A DNA stretch of 64,000 nt from Clostridiales bacterium (GCA_017552455.1 JAFZPX010000062.1:62001-126000), one strand, 5' to 3'; positions 52,369 to 61,277 are shown, counted from the stretch's first letter. The notes: generated by a model from the sequence alone, not told the origin. Made by a program: numbers and translations.

Positions 52369-52758
52369 TTAGCTCCTGTACCCTATAAAATCTGCGTTGG
52401 CGATAAGCTTTCCGTTATCATCCGTTACTTTTACGCTGTAATTGCAGATAGTCTTTCCGTTCTTGATCTGTTCCGTCTGTGCGTACAGATACTTTCCCTT
52501 ACCGGGAGAATTGAATACGATATTCGAACTTAAAGTTACGCACTTCATCGGCCCGCAGTTACTTGCGATGCCGAATGTATAGTCCGCCAAAGTATATATA
52601 CATCCACCCATGACAACGTTGTTGCCGTTAAGGTGTTTGTCCTTTATCTCAAGTCTTGTCTTCGCGAAGCCCTCTTCGATCTCAATGATCTCAATCTCAG
52701 TGGTATCATTCGCGTACCTGTCGGTTATGAATAATTCTCTTGTCTCTTCAGCATTCAT
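52369..52758 (-). CDS. PaaI-type hotdog thioesterase
   Basis: 129 residues from the ATG at 52758 (MNAEETRELFITDRYA). The hotdog core shows IEEGFAKTRLEI, NVVMGGCIYTLADYTFGIAS (the helix that carries the catalytic Asp in PaaI enzymes, here ADYTFG) and GKTICNYSVKV. Predicted to hydrolyse an acyl-CoA. The frame stays open upstream with a TTG, but that part is the 3' end of the structured RNA. TATAAT ends nine bases before the ATG and there is no SD, so the mRNA is probably leaderless. Confidence 0.82.
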   Translation of the reverse strand: MNAEETRELFITDRYANDTTEIEIIEIEEGFAKTRLEIKDKHLNGNNVVMGGCIYTLADYTFGIASNCGPMKCVTLSSNIVFNSPGKGKYLYAQTEQIKNGKTICNYSVKVTDDNGKLIANADFIGYRS

Positions 52759-52767
52759 AGCACCCGT

Positions 52768-52796
52768 ATTATAAAAGAATGCGGAGACCGTGTAAA
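52768..52796 (-). promoter_or_regulatory. Thioesterase promoter inside the ncRNA terminator
   Basis: Minus-strand TTTACA (52796-52791) lies in the terminator loop, then a 17-base spacer, then TATAAT (52773-52768) at the end of the U-tract. Confidence 0.7.
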
Positions 52797-52808
52797 CGTT
52801 CTCCGCAT
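52773..52808 (-). terminator. Terminator of the structured RNA
   Basis: A perfect 9-bp stem (ATGCGGAGA / TCTCCGCAT) with a 12-base loop, followed on the minus strand by TCTTTTAT. Confidence 0.85.
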
Positions 52809-53377
52809 ATGAAAGCTCCAGCGAACCTAAACCTACATCTTCGTCCAACAGCGCCCTTTCAGTTACCTCCCGAGCTTGTCAACATCGCAACGACCAGACT
52901 TGACTGTTACAACTCAGATTCTACATCGTCTTTACTCGCATCTCCCATTCGCCGCATATTCCAAATTGCTTCTTCCCGTATACCGTCAGGCGTCCGATAC
53001 GTCAAGTCACCCGCTGCCATATACAATACCGGCTACTCGGTTTGCACGAACCGATGTAACACCCGTTGCACCTCGGAATCTACCTGTCGGCTATGACATC
53101 TCATAAGCTCGCGGATCGAAATCCGAATCAACTAATCTGTTACAACTGCGACTTGTAAGCGGTACACCCGCTCCGTCAATCGCTGTGCTCGTATTTCCTT
53201 CCTTCTCCCCAATACTCTGCTTCGTGTCCCCGGGATCAGATGCACCTAAGGCAGATCTCCCGATTCGTTTCTCCGGCTTCGCCTCCGGTCACCCGTTGGT
53301 TCAACCCCACGCCCGCTTGAGTTAAGGTAAGGCGGCCTCCGTGTCCGAATACTTACGTCTCAGTATTCCCTGGAGCT
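52774..53377 (-). ncRNA. Large structured noncoding RNA, about 600 nt, family not identified
   Basis: No convincing coding frame exists on either strand. The predicted 5' end is at 53377, one base before GCTCCAG (53376-53370), which pairs with CTGGAGC at 52821-52815, just before the terminator; this closes the whole molecule. Internal hairpins include GAATACT/AGTATTC (53347-53368), CGGAT-TTCG-ATCCG with a UUCG tetraloop (53112-53125), AGCGG/CCGCT, CGGTT/AACCG and GACTTGAC/GTCAAGTC (52897-53008). An 11-base motif AGTTGTAACAG occurs twice. I found no hallmarks of RNase P, tmRNA or SRP RNA. Size fits OLE- or ROOL-type RNAs. Confidence 0.75.
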
Positions 53378-53383
53378 ACTTTA

Positions 53384-53412
53384 ATAATATATCGGTACAA
53401 CAGTAACAACAA
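53384..53412 (-). promoter_or_regulatory. Promoter of the structured RNA
   Basis: Minus-strand TTGTTG (53412-53407), 17-base spacer, TATTAT (53389-53384). The start point it predicts (about 53377) coincides with the 5' strand of the RNA's closing helix. Confidence 0.6.
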
Positions 53413-53538
53413 CGTCACATAAGTAACAATAAACTGTAAAAAATCTTGTTTTGATTTGCGGGTGGCAGGGTGTATTTACGCGTGTTATAATTGATATGTT
53501 GTGTGAGAGTATACACACATTATTCCACGAGGTTTTTT

Positions 53539-54603
53539 ATGTACGAAGTACTGGACAAATGGCTGCTCGAACGTATGGACGACGGTCTTGTTTACGCGTC
53601 TTTATCAGGCATATTGAAGCTCCTGATAGCAGCTCTTATCGCTACAGTTATATACTTTATCCTTAGGGTTATCAATACCCTGATGTTCTCCAAGTCTACT
53701 GTAGAAATCTTAAAGAAAATCTCCTCCCTCGCCTTCGAGAAGAAGACTATGCTCCTTACCGGAGTGTTTATGTTTTTCGCGCTTATGTACGAGCCTTTCC
53801 CGAAGGTCTCCACTATCGGCAGCATCATTACTCTCATGGTTCTCCTGTGCAGTATCGTGGACATCTTTAACGCTGTATACCAGACTAAGGAAATCTCGAA
53901 GAGGCGTCCTATCAAGGGCATACTTTCTGTAGTGAAAGTTGCCATATGCATCCTTTTCGCGATCATACTTATCTCTATCCTTCTTAACCAGAATCCCGTA
54001 GTGCTGATTTCAGGTGTCGGCGCCTTCACGGCAGTACTGTCTATCGTCTTTAAGGACGCTTTGGCAGGACTCGTTGCAGGCATTCAGATTACATCCGAGC
54101 ACATGTTCGAGATCGGCGACTGGATCTCAATTCCTTCACTCGGAGTAGAAGGTGAGGTTAAGGATATCGCTCTGATCTCAGTTAAGATCCAGGGCTTCGA
54201 CAACATCATGCACACTCTGCCTGCGAGCACATTCGTAGCAACTTCATCCAAGAACTGGCACAAGACAGTACGCAACAAGATGCGCCAGGTAAAGTATCAG
54301 ATCACGATAGATCCCGACACCATCGTAAAGGACGGCGAGGAGACAAATCTTACCCGTTGGAGACACAGCGTGCTCGAGACTATCAAGGCTGATCCTCACT
54401 ACAAGAAAGGCTTCGCGACACAGTGCAGAACGCAGGGTTCAACATCAGGATTCGGCATTCCCGTGGAGATCTTCTTCACTGTAGACATAGCTGAATACGA
54501 CGCATACTGCGAGTACACTTCCGCATTCGGAAGCAACATCACGGCATCGCTTAAGGATTACGGATTAAAGCACTATAAAGTTACTTCTTCGCAAGAGAAT
54601 TAA
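53539..54603 (+). CDS. MscS-family mechanosensitive channel
   Basis: About 354 residues: four or so N-terminal helices, then the MscS pore/beta domain (GVGAFTAVLSIVFKDALAGL, MFEIGDWISIPSLGVEGEVKDI, HTLPASTFV) and the C-terminal cage. It opens on membrane stretch to release solutes in hypo-osmotic shock. The ATG at 53539 has GAGG 6 bases upstream. The 3' end overlaps the convergent 54581 gene by 23 bases. TATAAT at 53486-53491 may be its -10. Confidence 0.92.
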   Translation: MYEVLDKWLLERMDDGLVYASLSGILKLLIAALIATVIYFILRVINTLMFSKSTVEILKKISSLAFEKKTMLLTGVFMFFALMYEPFPKVSTIGSIITLMVLLCSIVDIFNAVYQTKEISKRRPIKGILSVVKVAICILFAIILISILLNQNPVVLISGVGAFTAVLSIVFKDALAGLVAGIQITSEHMFEIGDWISIPSLGVEGEVKDIALISVKIQGFDNIMHTLPASTFVATSSKNWHKTVRNKMRQVKYQITIDPDTIVKDGEETNLTRWRHSVLETIKADPHYKKGFATQCRTQGSTSGFGIPVEIFFTVDIAEYDAYCEYTSAFGSNITASLKDYGLKHYKVTSSQEN

Positions 54604-54934
54604 CTATCGTATCCCTCATCTTATACATCTCCTGCACACTATTCTCGAGGAAGTAATAGTGCATAACGTATGGCACGAGAAGAATCAGGAACATGACGCT
54701 GAAGACTACGGCTGCAAGCTGCGGGCTTATGAGGCAGACACTTATCGCCATAATCTCGAGGATGGCAAAGAGCACGGTAACGATGAGATGTATGAGACGC
54801 TCGTGCTGGAAGTACGAGATCTTGATCTCAAACTCAGAAAGAAACTCGCGGATCTTCTTCTCATCAGCAGAGGAAAGTTCATTATCGATAAAGGCCTTTA
54901 CCGTTGCCATATAAGACTGTATATATTTCTTCAT
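54581..54934 (-). CDS. Small two-helix membrane protein, unknown
   Basis: 117 residues: an N-terminal soluble helix (about 1-45, coiled-coil-like with charged residues), two hydrophobic helices (about 47-70 and 75-92), and a short basic tail. Its ATG overlaps the radical SAM gene's stop (ATGA), so it is the third gene of dinB-radicalSAM-54581 and probably coupled. No family recognised. The 3' end is inside mscS on the other strand. Confidence 0.65.
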   Translation of the reverse strand: MKKYIQSYMATVKAFIDNELSSADEKKIREFLSEFEIKISYFQHERLIHLIVTVLFAILEIMAISVCLISPQLAAVVFSVMFLILLVPYVMHYYFLENSVQEMYKMRDTIVNSLAKK

Positions 54935-55809
54935 AACAGATCTTTAAATCTCCTGTTTATGTAATTTACTACCTGTCTTTTATCCGCGGTCCACATCGGA
55001 GCTATAAGTATGCTCTTCGGACCGTCTCCCGTTAGTCTGTGTACGACCATGTCCTCGGGCACCAGCGACAGCGCTTCTTCTACAATATCAAAATACTCCT
55101 GCTGCCCCAACACTTCAATCTTACCCTCTTCGTAAAGCTTCTCATAACGTGTGTTCTTAAGGATGTAAAGACACGTGAACTTGAGCCCGTCCGTACCCGC
55201 CGCGATAGCATGCTCCACACTTCGCAGCATCATGTCTTTATCCTCTCCCGGCAGGCCGCAAATTATATGCGTTATCACATTCGCGCCACACGTCTTAAGA
55301 GCAGTCACAGCCTCATCGTAAACGCGTGTCTCATACCCTCTTCCGAAGCTTCTTGCCACTTCGTCATCGCAGGTCTGAAGACCCAGTTCCACATAAAGAG
55401 GAATGCGCGCTGCAGCCTCCTTTAAGACATCAAGGATCTGCGGCGGAAGGCAGTCCGGTCTGGTCGCGACAGACAGCGCTTCAACCTTGGGGTGCGACAC
55501 GGCTTCGTTAAGCGCGCCGCGAAGCTTATCGGGATCACAATAGGTGCTCGTGAAGCTTTGAAAGTATGCGATATATCCGGTGTCTTCGGGAACCTTGGAA
55601 GAAAGCTTACTGATGGCATCATCTATCTGCCTTCGCACAGGAAGCGAACTCGAAGAAGCGAACTCTCCGGAGCCACCTGCAGAACAGAAAGCACACCCTC
55701 CCGTTCCTACTTTGCCGTCACGGTTCGGGCATGTAACATCAAGGCTGATAGCAGCCTTGTACATCTTGTGTCCGAACTTTTCCTTGAAGTATCTGGAGGC
55801 CGTGATCAT
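54931..55809 (-). CDS. Radical SAM protein, YhcC/TIGR01212 type
   Basis: 292 residues. The Cys cluster is the variant found in this family, CPNRDGKVGTGGCAFC (CX11CX2C-like), followed by PDCLPPQI, VELGLQTCDDEVARSFGRG and HIICGLPGED. Family function is not settled; members are suggested to act on tRNA or in stress responses. The ATG overlaps the dinB stop by 4 bases. Confidence 0.88.
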   Translation of the reverse strand: MITASRYFKEKFGHKMYKAAISLDVTCPNRDGKVGTGGCAFCSAGGSGEFASSSSLPVRRQIDDAISKLSSKVPEDTGYIAYFQSFTSTYCDPDKLRGALNEAVSHPKVEALSVATRPDCLPPQILDVLKEAAARIPLYVELGLQTCDDEVARSFGRGYETRVYDEAVTALKTCGANVITHIICGLPGEDKDMMLRSVEHAIAAGTDGLKFTCLYILKNTRYEKLYEEGKIEVLGQQEYFDIVEEALSLVPEDMVVHRLTGDGPKSILIAPMWTADKRQVVNYINRRFKDLL

Positions 55810-57059
55810 TTGAACGGATCCTTCTTGCCTTCCGTAATCCCACCGTCGTAGAACTCAGGATTATAGTTCGGCGACATTATGCCCTGCATCTGCGCACAGC
55901 TCTTCACGGTACCCTCGCCAAACCTTCTGTTGATGTCATCTATCACTTTGCTCAGCTTACCGTCAGCGTCCTTCTTCTCCTGCGTATCGGAAAACATCGA
56001 CAGCTGTATTCCGGAATCTTCAGGGATAACTTTGGCGCATCTTACTCCCACACTTCTTATCACTGTATGCCAGTCATAAGACTCGTCGAAAAGCTCCATC
56101 GCCGTCTCATATATGACCTTCTCGCTGTTGGTGGGTTCGAATAAAGTCTTCTGGTGTTCGTAGGTCATGAGGTCCTTATCTCGCACCGTGATCGCCACGT
56201 TACACCCGAGGAGTTTGTGCTTACGAAGACGCGATGCGACAGAAGCCGCGAGCGTTCTGAAAGTACCGCAGGCTTCCGCCCTGTTGAGAATGTCCTTTGG
56301 GGTGGTCATGGAATTGCCGATAGACTTGTACTGCCTTTGCTCATCCGCAGGTGCTACCGGAGAATCGTCTATGCCGTTAGCATAAAGCCAAAGCATCTCG
56401 CCGGGCTTACCTAAGTAATCAGCCATGAACTCACGTGAACTGTTCGCGAGGTCGCCTATAGTCCTGATGTTGACCTCATTAAGTCTTGCTGCCGTGGCAC
56501 CTCCGACGAACAGCAGATCCGCTGCAGGAAGAGGCCAAACTATATCTTTAAAATTATCTTCAGTTATAACAGTAGTGGCATCAGGTTTCTTGTAGTCAGA
56601 GCCGAGCTTGGCAAAGATCTTGTTAAAGCTTACTCCTATAGAGCAGGTAAGCTTGAACTCTTCCCTGACTCTTCTTCGGATCTCATCTGCAAGCTGTCCC
56701 GGATCGCGGTCACCTATCACATCCGTCAGATCAACCCAGCACTCATCCATGCCGAAAGGCTCCACCTTGTCGGAGTACTCTTCATACAAAGCACGAAGCT
56801 TACCTGAATAGAAAGCATACTTATCGTAATGGGAACTGACCTTCACAAGCTCGGGGCACTTCTGCTCTGCCTGCCAGATTGCCTCTGCAGTCTTAACACC
56901 CGCCTTCTTGGCAAGCTCATTGCGTGCAAGGATGATTCCATGGCGCTTACTCGCGTCTCCCGTGACTGCCATGGGCACATTTCTGTACTCGGGATGAGCG
57001 ACCATTTCCACCGAAGCAAAAAAGCAATTCTGATCAATGTGAAAGATTGTTCTCTTCAT
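55806..57059 (-). CDS. dinB: Y-family DNA polymerase IV
   Basis: 417 residues: palm motif IFHIDQNCFFASVE (catalytic Asp9), second catalytic pair Asp/Glu in PFGMDECWVDL (about 105-106), HhH region and little-finger domain. It performs translesion synthesis. The family usually has DMDAFFASVE at the first motif; here DQNCFFASVE keeps the metal-binding Asp. No beta-clamp motif could be fixed with certainty, although IQLSMF (about 364) is a good match to a clamp-binding pentapeptide. First gene of a coupled three-gene operon. Confidence 0.93.
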   Translation of the reverse strand: MKRTIFHIDQNCFFASVEMVAHPEYRNVPMAVTGDASKRHGIILARNELAKKAGVKTAEAIWQAEQKCPELVKVSSHYDKYAFYSGKLRALYEEYSDKVEPFGMDECWVDLTDVIGDRDPGQLADEIRRRVREEFKLTCSIGVSFNKIFAKLGSDYKKPDATTVITEDNFKDIVWPLPAADLLFVGGATAARLNEVNIRTIGDLANSSREFMADYLGKPGEMLWLYANGIDDSPVAPADEQRQYKSIGNSMTTPKDILNRAEACGTFRTLAASVASRLRKHKLLGCNVAITVRDKDLMTYEHQKTLFEPTNSEKVIYETAMELFDESYDWHTVIRSVGVRCAKVIPEDSGIQLSMFSDTQEKKDADGKLSKVIDDINRRFGEGTVKSCAQMQGIMSPNYNPEFYDGGITEGKKDPFK

Positions 57060-57093
57060 TCTTATATTTTATATAAACAATCTGTTAAGTGTA

Positions 57094-57121
57094 TTGTTTT
57101 TTTGAGGCTCGATGTTATAAT
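57094..57121 (+). promoter_or_regulatory. Candidate promoter of the two-component operon
   Basis: TTGTTT (57094-57099), 16-base spacer, TATAAT (57116-57121), in the gap divergent from dinB. Confidence 0.5.
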
Positions 57122-57194
57122 CATATTATCAAATTGTCAAAATATTTAAATATTGTAAAGCACTAAGCTTTCGTAGGTTTTTAGGAGGTTTAAT

Positions 57195-57905
57195 ATGGAT
57201 CAGAGCAGAGTTCTTCTCGTTGATGACGATACCGATATTCTCGAGATTAATAAGGCGTTCCTTGAGGGTGAGGGTTATGAGGTTTCAACTGCGACTTCTA
57301 TCGCGCAGACAATGGAGAAGGTACAGACATATAACTTTGACTGTATCGTACTCGATGTAATGCTCCCGGACGGAAGTGCTTTCGAGCTTCCCCCTAAGAT
57401 CCAGGTATATTCCAATGCCCCGATCATCTTCCTTACTGCAAGAGAGCAGGCTGAGGATAAGGTTACAGGCTTCAAGTCAGGTGCTGACGATTACATCACA
57501 AAGCCCTACTCCCTGCCTGAGCTTTCACTTCGTATCAACGCTCATATCAGACGTAACATGAAGTCCGAAGGTTTCCTTATGGAGTTCCCGCCTCTTAAGA
57601 TCAACATCAAGACAAGAGAAGTTACACTTAAGGACACTCCCGTTCATCTTACAAACAGAGAATTCGATATCTTGAGACTTCTTGCTGAGACACCGAACGT
57701 TATCGTTCCTTTCGCAAGAATCTACTCTCATGTATGGGGCGATGACACACCTTGTGATAACCACCTCGTAATGGTTAACATCTCCTACCTGAGAAAGAAG
57801 ATGGACAAGATCGCACCTGACATTACATTCGTTAAGACTGAGTGGGGTATCGGATATTCATTCGCTAATCCTCCGGTAAAGAACAGCCTTCATAACGAGT
57901 TCTGA
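57195..57905 (+). CDS. OmpR-family response regulator
   Basis: 236 residues: receiver domain with acidic pocket DDD (10-12), phospho-acceptor Asp54 (IVLDVMLPDG), FLTAREQ and ITKPYSLPEL (Lys), then a winged-helix DNA-binding domain (about 130-225; LTNREFDILRLL, VNISYLRKKMDK, GIGYSF). The kinase gene follows after 14 bases, so the pair is cognate. AGGAGG lies 7 bases before the ATG. Target genes unknown. Confidence 0.95.
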   Translation: MDQSRVLLVDDDTDILEINKAFLEGEGYEVSTATSIAQTMEKVQTYNFDCIVLDVMLPDGSAFELPPKIQVYSNAPIIFLTAREQAEDKVTGFKSGADDYITKPYSLPELSLRINAHIRRNMKSEGFLMEFPPLKINIKTREVTLKDTPVHLTNREFDILRLLAETPNVIVPFARIYSHVWGDDTPCDNHLVMVNISYLRKKMDKIAPDITFVKTEWGIGYSFANPPVKNSLHNEF

Positions 57906-57919
57906 TAAGAGCTTCCGTT

Positions 57920-60076
57920 ATGGGTGTTCGAAGTAAAAAAGAGACCAAGAACATTTCAAAGCAGCTCCTCCTGGTGCTGCTTTTTATTCTTGCATGCGTT
58001 CTTTTGTCACATGAGCTCAATGTGATCAACACCCGCAAGGATTCTGACCTTCGTTTCTATCACAACGTATATACGATTCCGGACGGACATGAGCCGGTTT
58101 ACTTCGGTGACGGATTCATCTATGTGCCTAACATCGATTACGAAGACATCGACAACGGAGAGTTCTCTTTCTACGATTACGTCAATTATCCGTATGCGAC
58201 TAACGTATCGATCTCGACAGAAAGCGGATGGTATAACCTGGGAAACCGCGTCGAATGGCACAACTCAAATTCAATGCCCGAAGAGAGGATCATCGAACGT
58301 GAAGGTAAGCAGAAGCACAGCGGTGTATATCTTCTTACTTTAAGATTCGACAACCCGGATATTCCTTACTATCTGAACATCCCTGACTCTAACGGTCTTG
58401 TCGGTGTCTACTGTAATGAGAACAAACTGGGTTACATGTGGGGGCGAACCAACGAATGGTCACCGACCATAGGATTCGGTTACGGATATGTTCCGATCAT
58501 TCCTGACATTCACGGAACAGCCAGGATCATGATCGCGGTAAGCACGAATATCAAGATCACGAATCCGGGTATCCTGTCTTATCCTTCCATCACGCCGTCA
58601 ACAGATTCCATGTCTGCATCTGTCGTTCCGGCACTGTGGCTTCTTTTGCAGTTGATACTGTTCCTGTTCATATTGATAGGCGGTTTCCTGATATCAAGAA
58701 CGTTCAAGAACAGGACATTCTTCTACCTGTTCCTTGCCGTAGAGACCATGGCGATCGTATATACTTTCATCGACAGTAACTTCCTGGTTCTTGATGCTTA
58801 TTCCAAGGAACTTCTTAAGTTCGTCATATTCATCTTGCTGAACACTTTGATGTACATCTTCATCGATACATTCTTTGCCTCAACGGATCCTAACAAGAAA
58901 CATATGCTGGTAAGAATCGCTCCTATGTCGGTAATCGTCACATGTGTATTCCTTGTACTGTGGACGATATCGGAAAGGCCGGCATTTGGTATCTTCTTCC
59001 CGCTCGTTCCGGAAGTCGCATTCATCTGTTTTGTCGCGATACTTACAGCGTACAATGTCATCTTCGTTCACTACGGCGAAGACATCACTTTCTATGTCAC
59101 GATAGCGATCATCTGTCAGATATTCTTCAGTGCCAATGCGCTCTCCAATATAAACAGAGAGATCAACATTCCGACTTATTCAGTCTTCTTTGTAATCGCC
59201 AATCTCACACTCGAGTTCTACTTCATCTCGCGTTATGTTATCCAGGCAAGAACACTTGAAGATACGATGGGAAGAATGCAGTTCCTCGTTCAGGAGAAGA
59301 CACTGCGTATCTCCGAGATCAATAAGGATCTTTATAACACCAACAAGAGACTTCTTGAGAATGAGCACGCAAGAAAGAATGTCCTGTCAAACGTATCACA
59401 TGACTTAAGAACTCCTATCACAGCCATAAGAGGTTATGCCGAGATTCTGCTGTCACCCAGCGCGAACATGAACGATACGCAGAAGGAGAACTACCTTCGT
59501 AATATCATAAGAAGAGCCGAGCAGATGGAGCATATCATCTCGGACATCGTCGAGCTTACGAGACTTGAATCAACACCTAATGAATTCCAGTTTATCGACG
59601 TCTCCATAACGGAGCTTCTCGACGAGATCTGCATGATGTACGAAGCCGATCTCGAGAGCACCAAGAAGGAACTTATCGTAGAGCTTCCCGAGGACGATCT
59701 GCTTTTCGTAAAGGCGGATCCGAAGAAGCTGAGCCGCGTGTTCGAGAACCTCATCTCGAATGCAGTAAACTACACTTACGACGAAGCAAAGATCACTGTC
59801 AAAGCGTGGCGTGAAGAAGCGAACCAGAAGACTCCTTACGAGACAGTCCGCATTGATATCATAGATAACGGTATCGGTATTCCCGACAACGAGATCCCTA
59901 TGATCTTTGACCGTTTCTACCGTGCTAAGAACTCCGGTAAGAACATCAAAGGAACGGGTATCGGACTGTCAATTGTTAAGACAATCATCGACCGACACAA
60001 CGCGACCATCAGTGTCGAGAGTGCCATCGGTAAAGGTACCTCTTTCCACATCGTTATGAAGGCTGCTGTCTACTGA
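57920..60076 (+). CDS. Sensor histidine kinase with extracellular domain and 7TM-like region
   Basis: 718 residues. Helix near 15-32, an extracellular beta-rich domain (about 40-228; NRVEWHNSNSMPEER, YLLTLRFD-like strands resembling 7TMR-DISM sensors that often bind carbohydrates), seven or so helices (about 232-445), a coiled linker, then HisKA with His494 (NVSHDLRTPITAIRGYAE) and HATPase (N box NLISNAVNYT, IDIIDNGIGIPDNEIP, GTGIGLSIVKTII). It phosphorylates the regulator encoded just upstream. The ligand is not known. Confidence 0.93.
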   Translation: MGVRSKKETKNISKQLLLVLLFILACVLLSHELNVINTRKDSDLRFYHNVYTIPDGHEPVYFGDGFIYVPNIDYEDIDNGEFSFYDYVNYPYATNVSISTESGWYNLGNRVEWHNSNSMPEERIIEREGKQKHSGVYLLTLRFDNPDIPYYLNIPDSNGLVGVYCNENKLGYMWGRTNEWSPTIGFGYGYVPIIPDIHGTARIMIAVSTNIKITNPGILSYPSITPSTDSMSASVVPALWLLLQLILFLFILIGGFLISRTFKNRTFFYLFLAVETMAIVYTFIDSNFLVLDAYSKELLKFVIFILLNTLMYIFIDTFFASTDPNKKHMLVRIAPMSVIVTCVFLVLWTISERPAFGIFFPLVPEVAFICFVAILTAYNVIFVHYGEDITFYVTIAIICQIFFSANALSNINREINIPTYSVFFVIANLTLEFYFISRYVIQARTLEDTMGRMQFLVQEKTLRISEINKDLYNTNKRLLENEHARKNVLSNVSHDLRTPITAIRGYAEILLSPSANMNDTQKENYLRNIIRRAEQMEHIISDIVELTRLESTPNEFQFIDVSITELLDEICMMYEADLESTKKELIVELPEDDLLFVKADPKKLSRVFENLISNAVNYTYDEAKITVKAWREEANQKTPYETVRIDIIDNGIGIPDNEIPMIFDRFYRAKNSGKNIKGTGIGLSIVKTIIDRHNATISVESAIGKGTSFHIVMKAAVY

Positions 60077-60154
60077 TCGGCATGAACCCGCAAAGCCTTA
60101 TAGAATAAAGGATTAACATTGTTAAATTCTGATTTTCAAAATTAGCAAAAAGGC

Positions 60155-60183
60155 TTGACATCATTGTGTTTTAAAGCGATAAT
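60155..60183 (+). promoter_or_regulatory. SigA-type promoter of the HU gene
   Basis: TTGACA (60155-60160), 17-base spacer, GATAAT (60178-60183). Confidence 0.8.
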
Positions 60184-60228
60184 AGCTTATGCAAATTGCC
60201 TATATTAAAGGCTAACAGGAGGCATTCT

Positions 60229-60522
60229 ATGAATAAAACAGAACTGATTGATGCTATCGCTAAGAAGGCTGATCTGTCCAAGAAGGACGCTGAGGCTGCT
60301 CTCAAGGCTACTATCGAGTCTATCGAGTGCGCACTCGCTTCTGGTGACAAGGTTACTCTCGTAGGCTTCGGTACATTCGAGGTTAAGGAGAGAGCAGCTC
60401 GTGAGGGCCGCAACCCTGCTACAGGTGAGACAATCAAGATCAAGGCTTCTAAGGCTCCCGCTTTCAAGGCTGGTAAGGAGCTCAAGGAGAAGGTTAACTC
60501 CAAGAAGAAGTGCAAGAAGTAA
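60229..60522 (+). CDS. hup: HU histone-like DNA-binding protein
   Basis: 97 residues starting [20 protein letters not shown], with [20 protein letters not shown] and the DNA-contacting [12 protein letters not shown] arm containing the conserved RNP; the C-terminus carries a Lys-rich tail (KKKCKK). AGGAGG precedes the ATG at 60229. It compacts DNA. Codon use is the strongly biased pattern of highly expressed genes. Confidence 0.97.
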   Translation: MNKTELIDAIAKKADLSKKDAEAALKATIESIECALASGDKVTLVGFGTFEVKERAAREGRNPATGETIKIKASKAPAFKAGKELKEKVNSKKKCKK

Positions 60523-60543
60523 TTCTTCTGATAGTAAAGTTCT

Positions 60544-61125
60544 TTATGAAGGCAGTCGTTCTAGCGGCTGCCTTTTCAAATCCTCTAATCTGTAATTAAC
60601 CTCATCCGCAAGAAGGCGGAACATCTCTGTAGTCTTCATTCCGGAATTATCCAGACTGCTCTTCTTAACAGCGTATCTTATATCCCTCTCCGTCTGTTCG
60701 TAAGACAGCTTCAGTCTGTCTGCTGCGATCGAATACAGCTGCCTTACACCGTGGTAATACACGTCGCGGTATATCACCATACGTCTTAATATCTCGAACA
60801 TCGCCGTGGTCCCTATGAGGGCCATATCAAAATCATAGAATACGAGCACAGCTCTAACCGAATCCACTACCAAATACTCGGGTGCTTCACACTCCAGATT
60901 CGCCGCATTACTCATGACTATATCGTCAACTTCAGAAGCGAGCTTCGCGAATGTCTTTCTTCCGTCAACAAAGTAGTGGTACTTCCCTTCCGCATCTGCG
61001 ACACCTATCACACCCTTGAACCTTAGCATGTCGTTGAGCTTATCCAGAAGTCCTCTGTCACTGCAGATAATGTAAATCCCAGTCTCCGATCCGCGGCGGA
61101 AACTCTGATAATGCTTGAAATCCAT
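60544..61125 (-). CDS. Spo0A-C-like effector domain protein with degenerate N-terminal domain
   Basis: 193 residues. The C-terminal half (about 100-175) resembles the Spo0A DNA-binding domain: MFEILRRMVIYRDVYYHG, then VRQLYSIAADRLKLSYEQTE and RDIRYAVKKS match the pattern LY-x-x-[IV]-A...VERxIRxAI. The N-terminal 90 residues look like a receiver-type alpha/beta fold (YIICSDRGLLDKLNDML, RAVLVFYDFDM) but lack a clear acidic pocket and phospho-Asp. It could be a phosphorylation-independent relative of Spo0A. AAGGGGATAGAAA precedes the ATG. Its last codons overlap the HU terminator. Confidence 0.65.
   Translation of the reverse strand: MDFKHYQSFRRGSETGIYIICSDRGLLDKLNDMLRFKGVIGVADAEGKYHYFVDGRKTFAKLASEVDDIVMSNAANLECEAPEYLVVDSVRAVLVFYDFDMALIGTTAMFEILRRMVIYRDVYYHGVRQLYSIAADRLKLSYEQTERDIRYAVKKSSLDNSGMKTTEMFRLLADEVNYRLEDLKRQPLERLPS
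60550..60577 (+). terminator. Terminator of the HU gene
   Basis: 10-bp stem AAGGCAGTCG/CGGCTGCCTT (one G-T pair), 6-base loop, T tail. It lies within the final codons of the convergent Spo0A-like gene. Confidence 0.82.
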
Positions 61126-61199
61126 TTTCTATCCCCTTTATCGATTTGTTATTCCATACACTTATTGTGCTATGCGATAAGGGGTACTTTCAAGATGAA

Positions 61200-61238
61200 A
61201 ACAGGCCCTTTACCAAAGTTGGTAAAATAAGGCCCGTT
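61200..61238 (-). terminator. Compound hairpin, probable terminator of the 61278 gene
   Basis: Outer stem AACGGGCC/GGCCTGTT and inner perfect TTTACCAA/TTGGTAAA, followed on the minus strand by TTC (weak U-tract). It lies 40 bases past the stop. Confidence 0.65.
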
Positions 61239-61277
61239 TGGAACAATTCAACACTGAAAAATAAGGGAAAAACGACC

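Noticed and set aside
52759..52848. Longer thioesterase starting at the TTG at 52848
   Set aside because: The extra 30 residues have no family similarity, no SD precedes the TTG, and the DNA is explained by the ncRNA closing helix, terminator and the thioesterase promoter.
52774..53377. RNase P RNA, tmRNA or SRP RNA
   Set aside because: The conserved GAGGAAAGTCC of RNase P, the tRNA-like ends of tmRNA and the GGAAGCAG-type SRP hairpin are all missing.
60077..60154. Terminator after the histidine kinase
   Set aside because: CCTTAT..ATAAAGG near 60095-60112 is short, bulged and has no T-tract.
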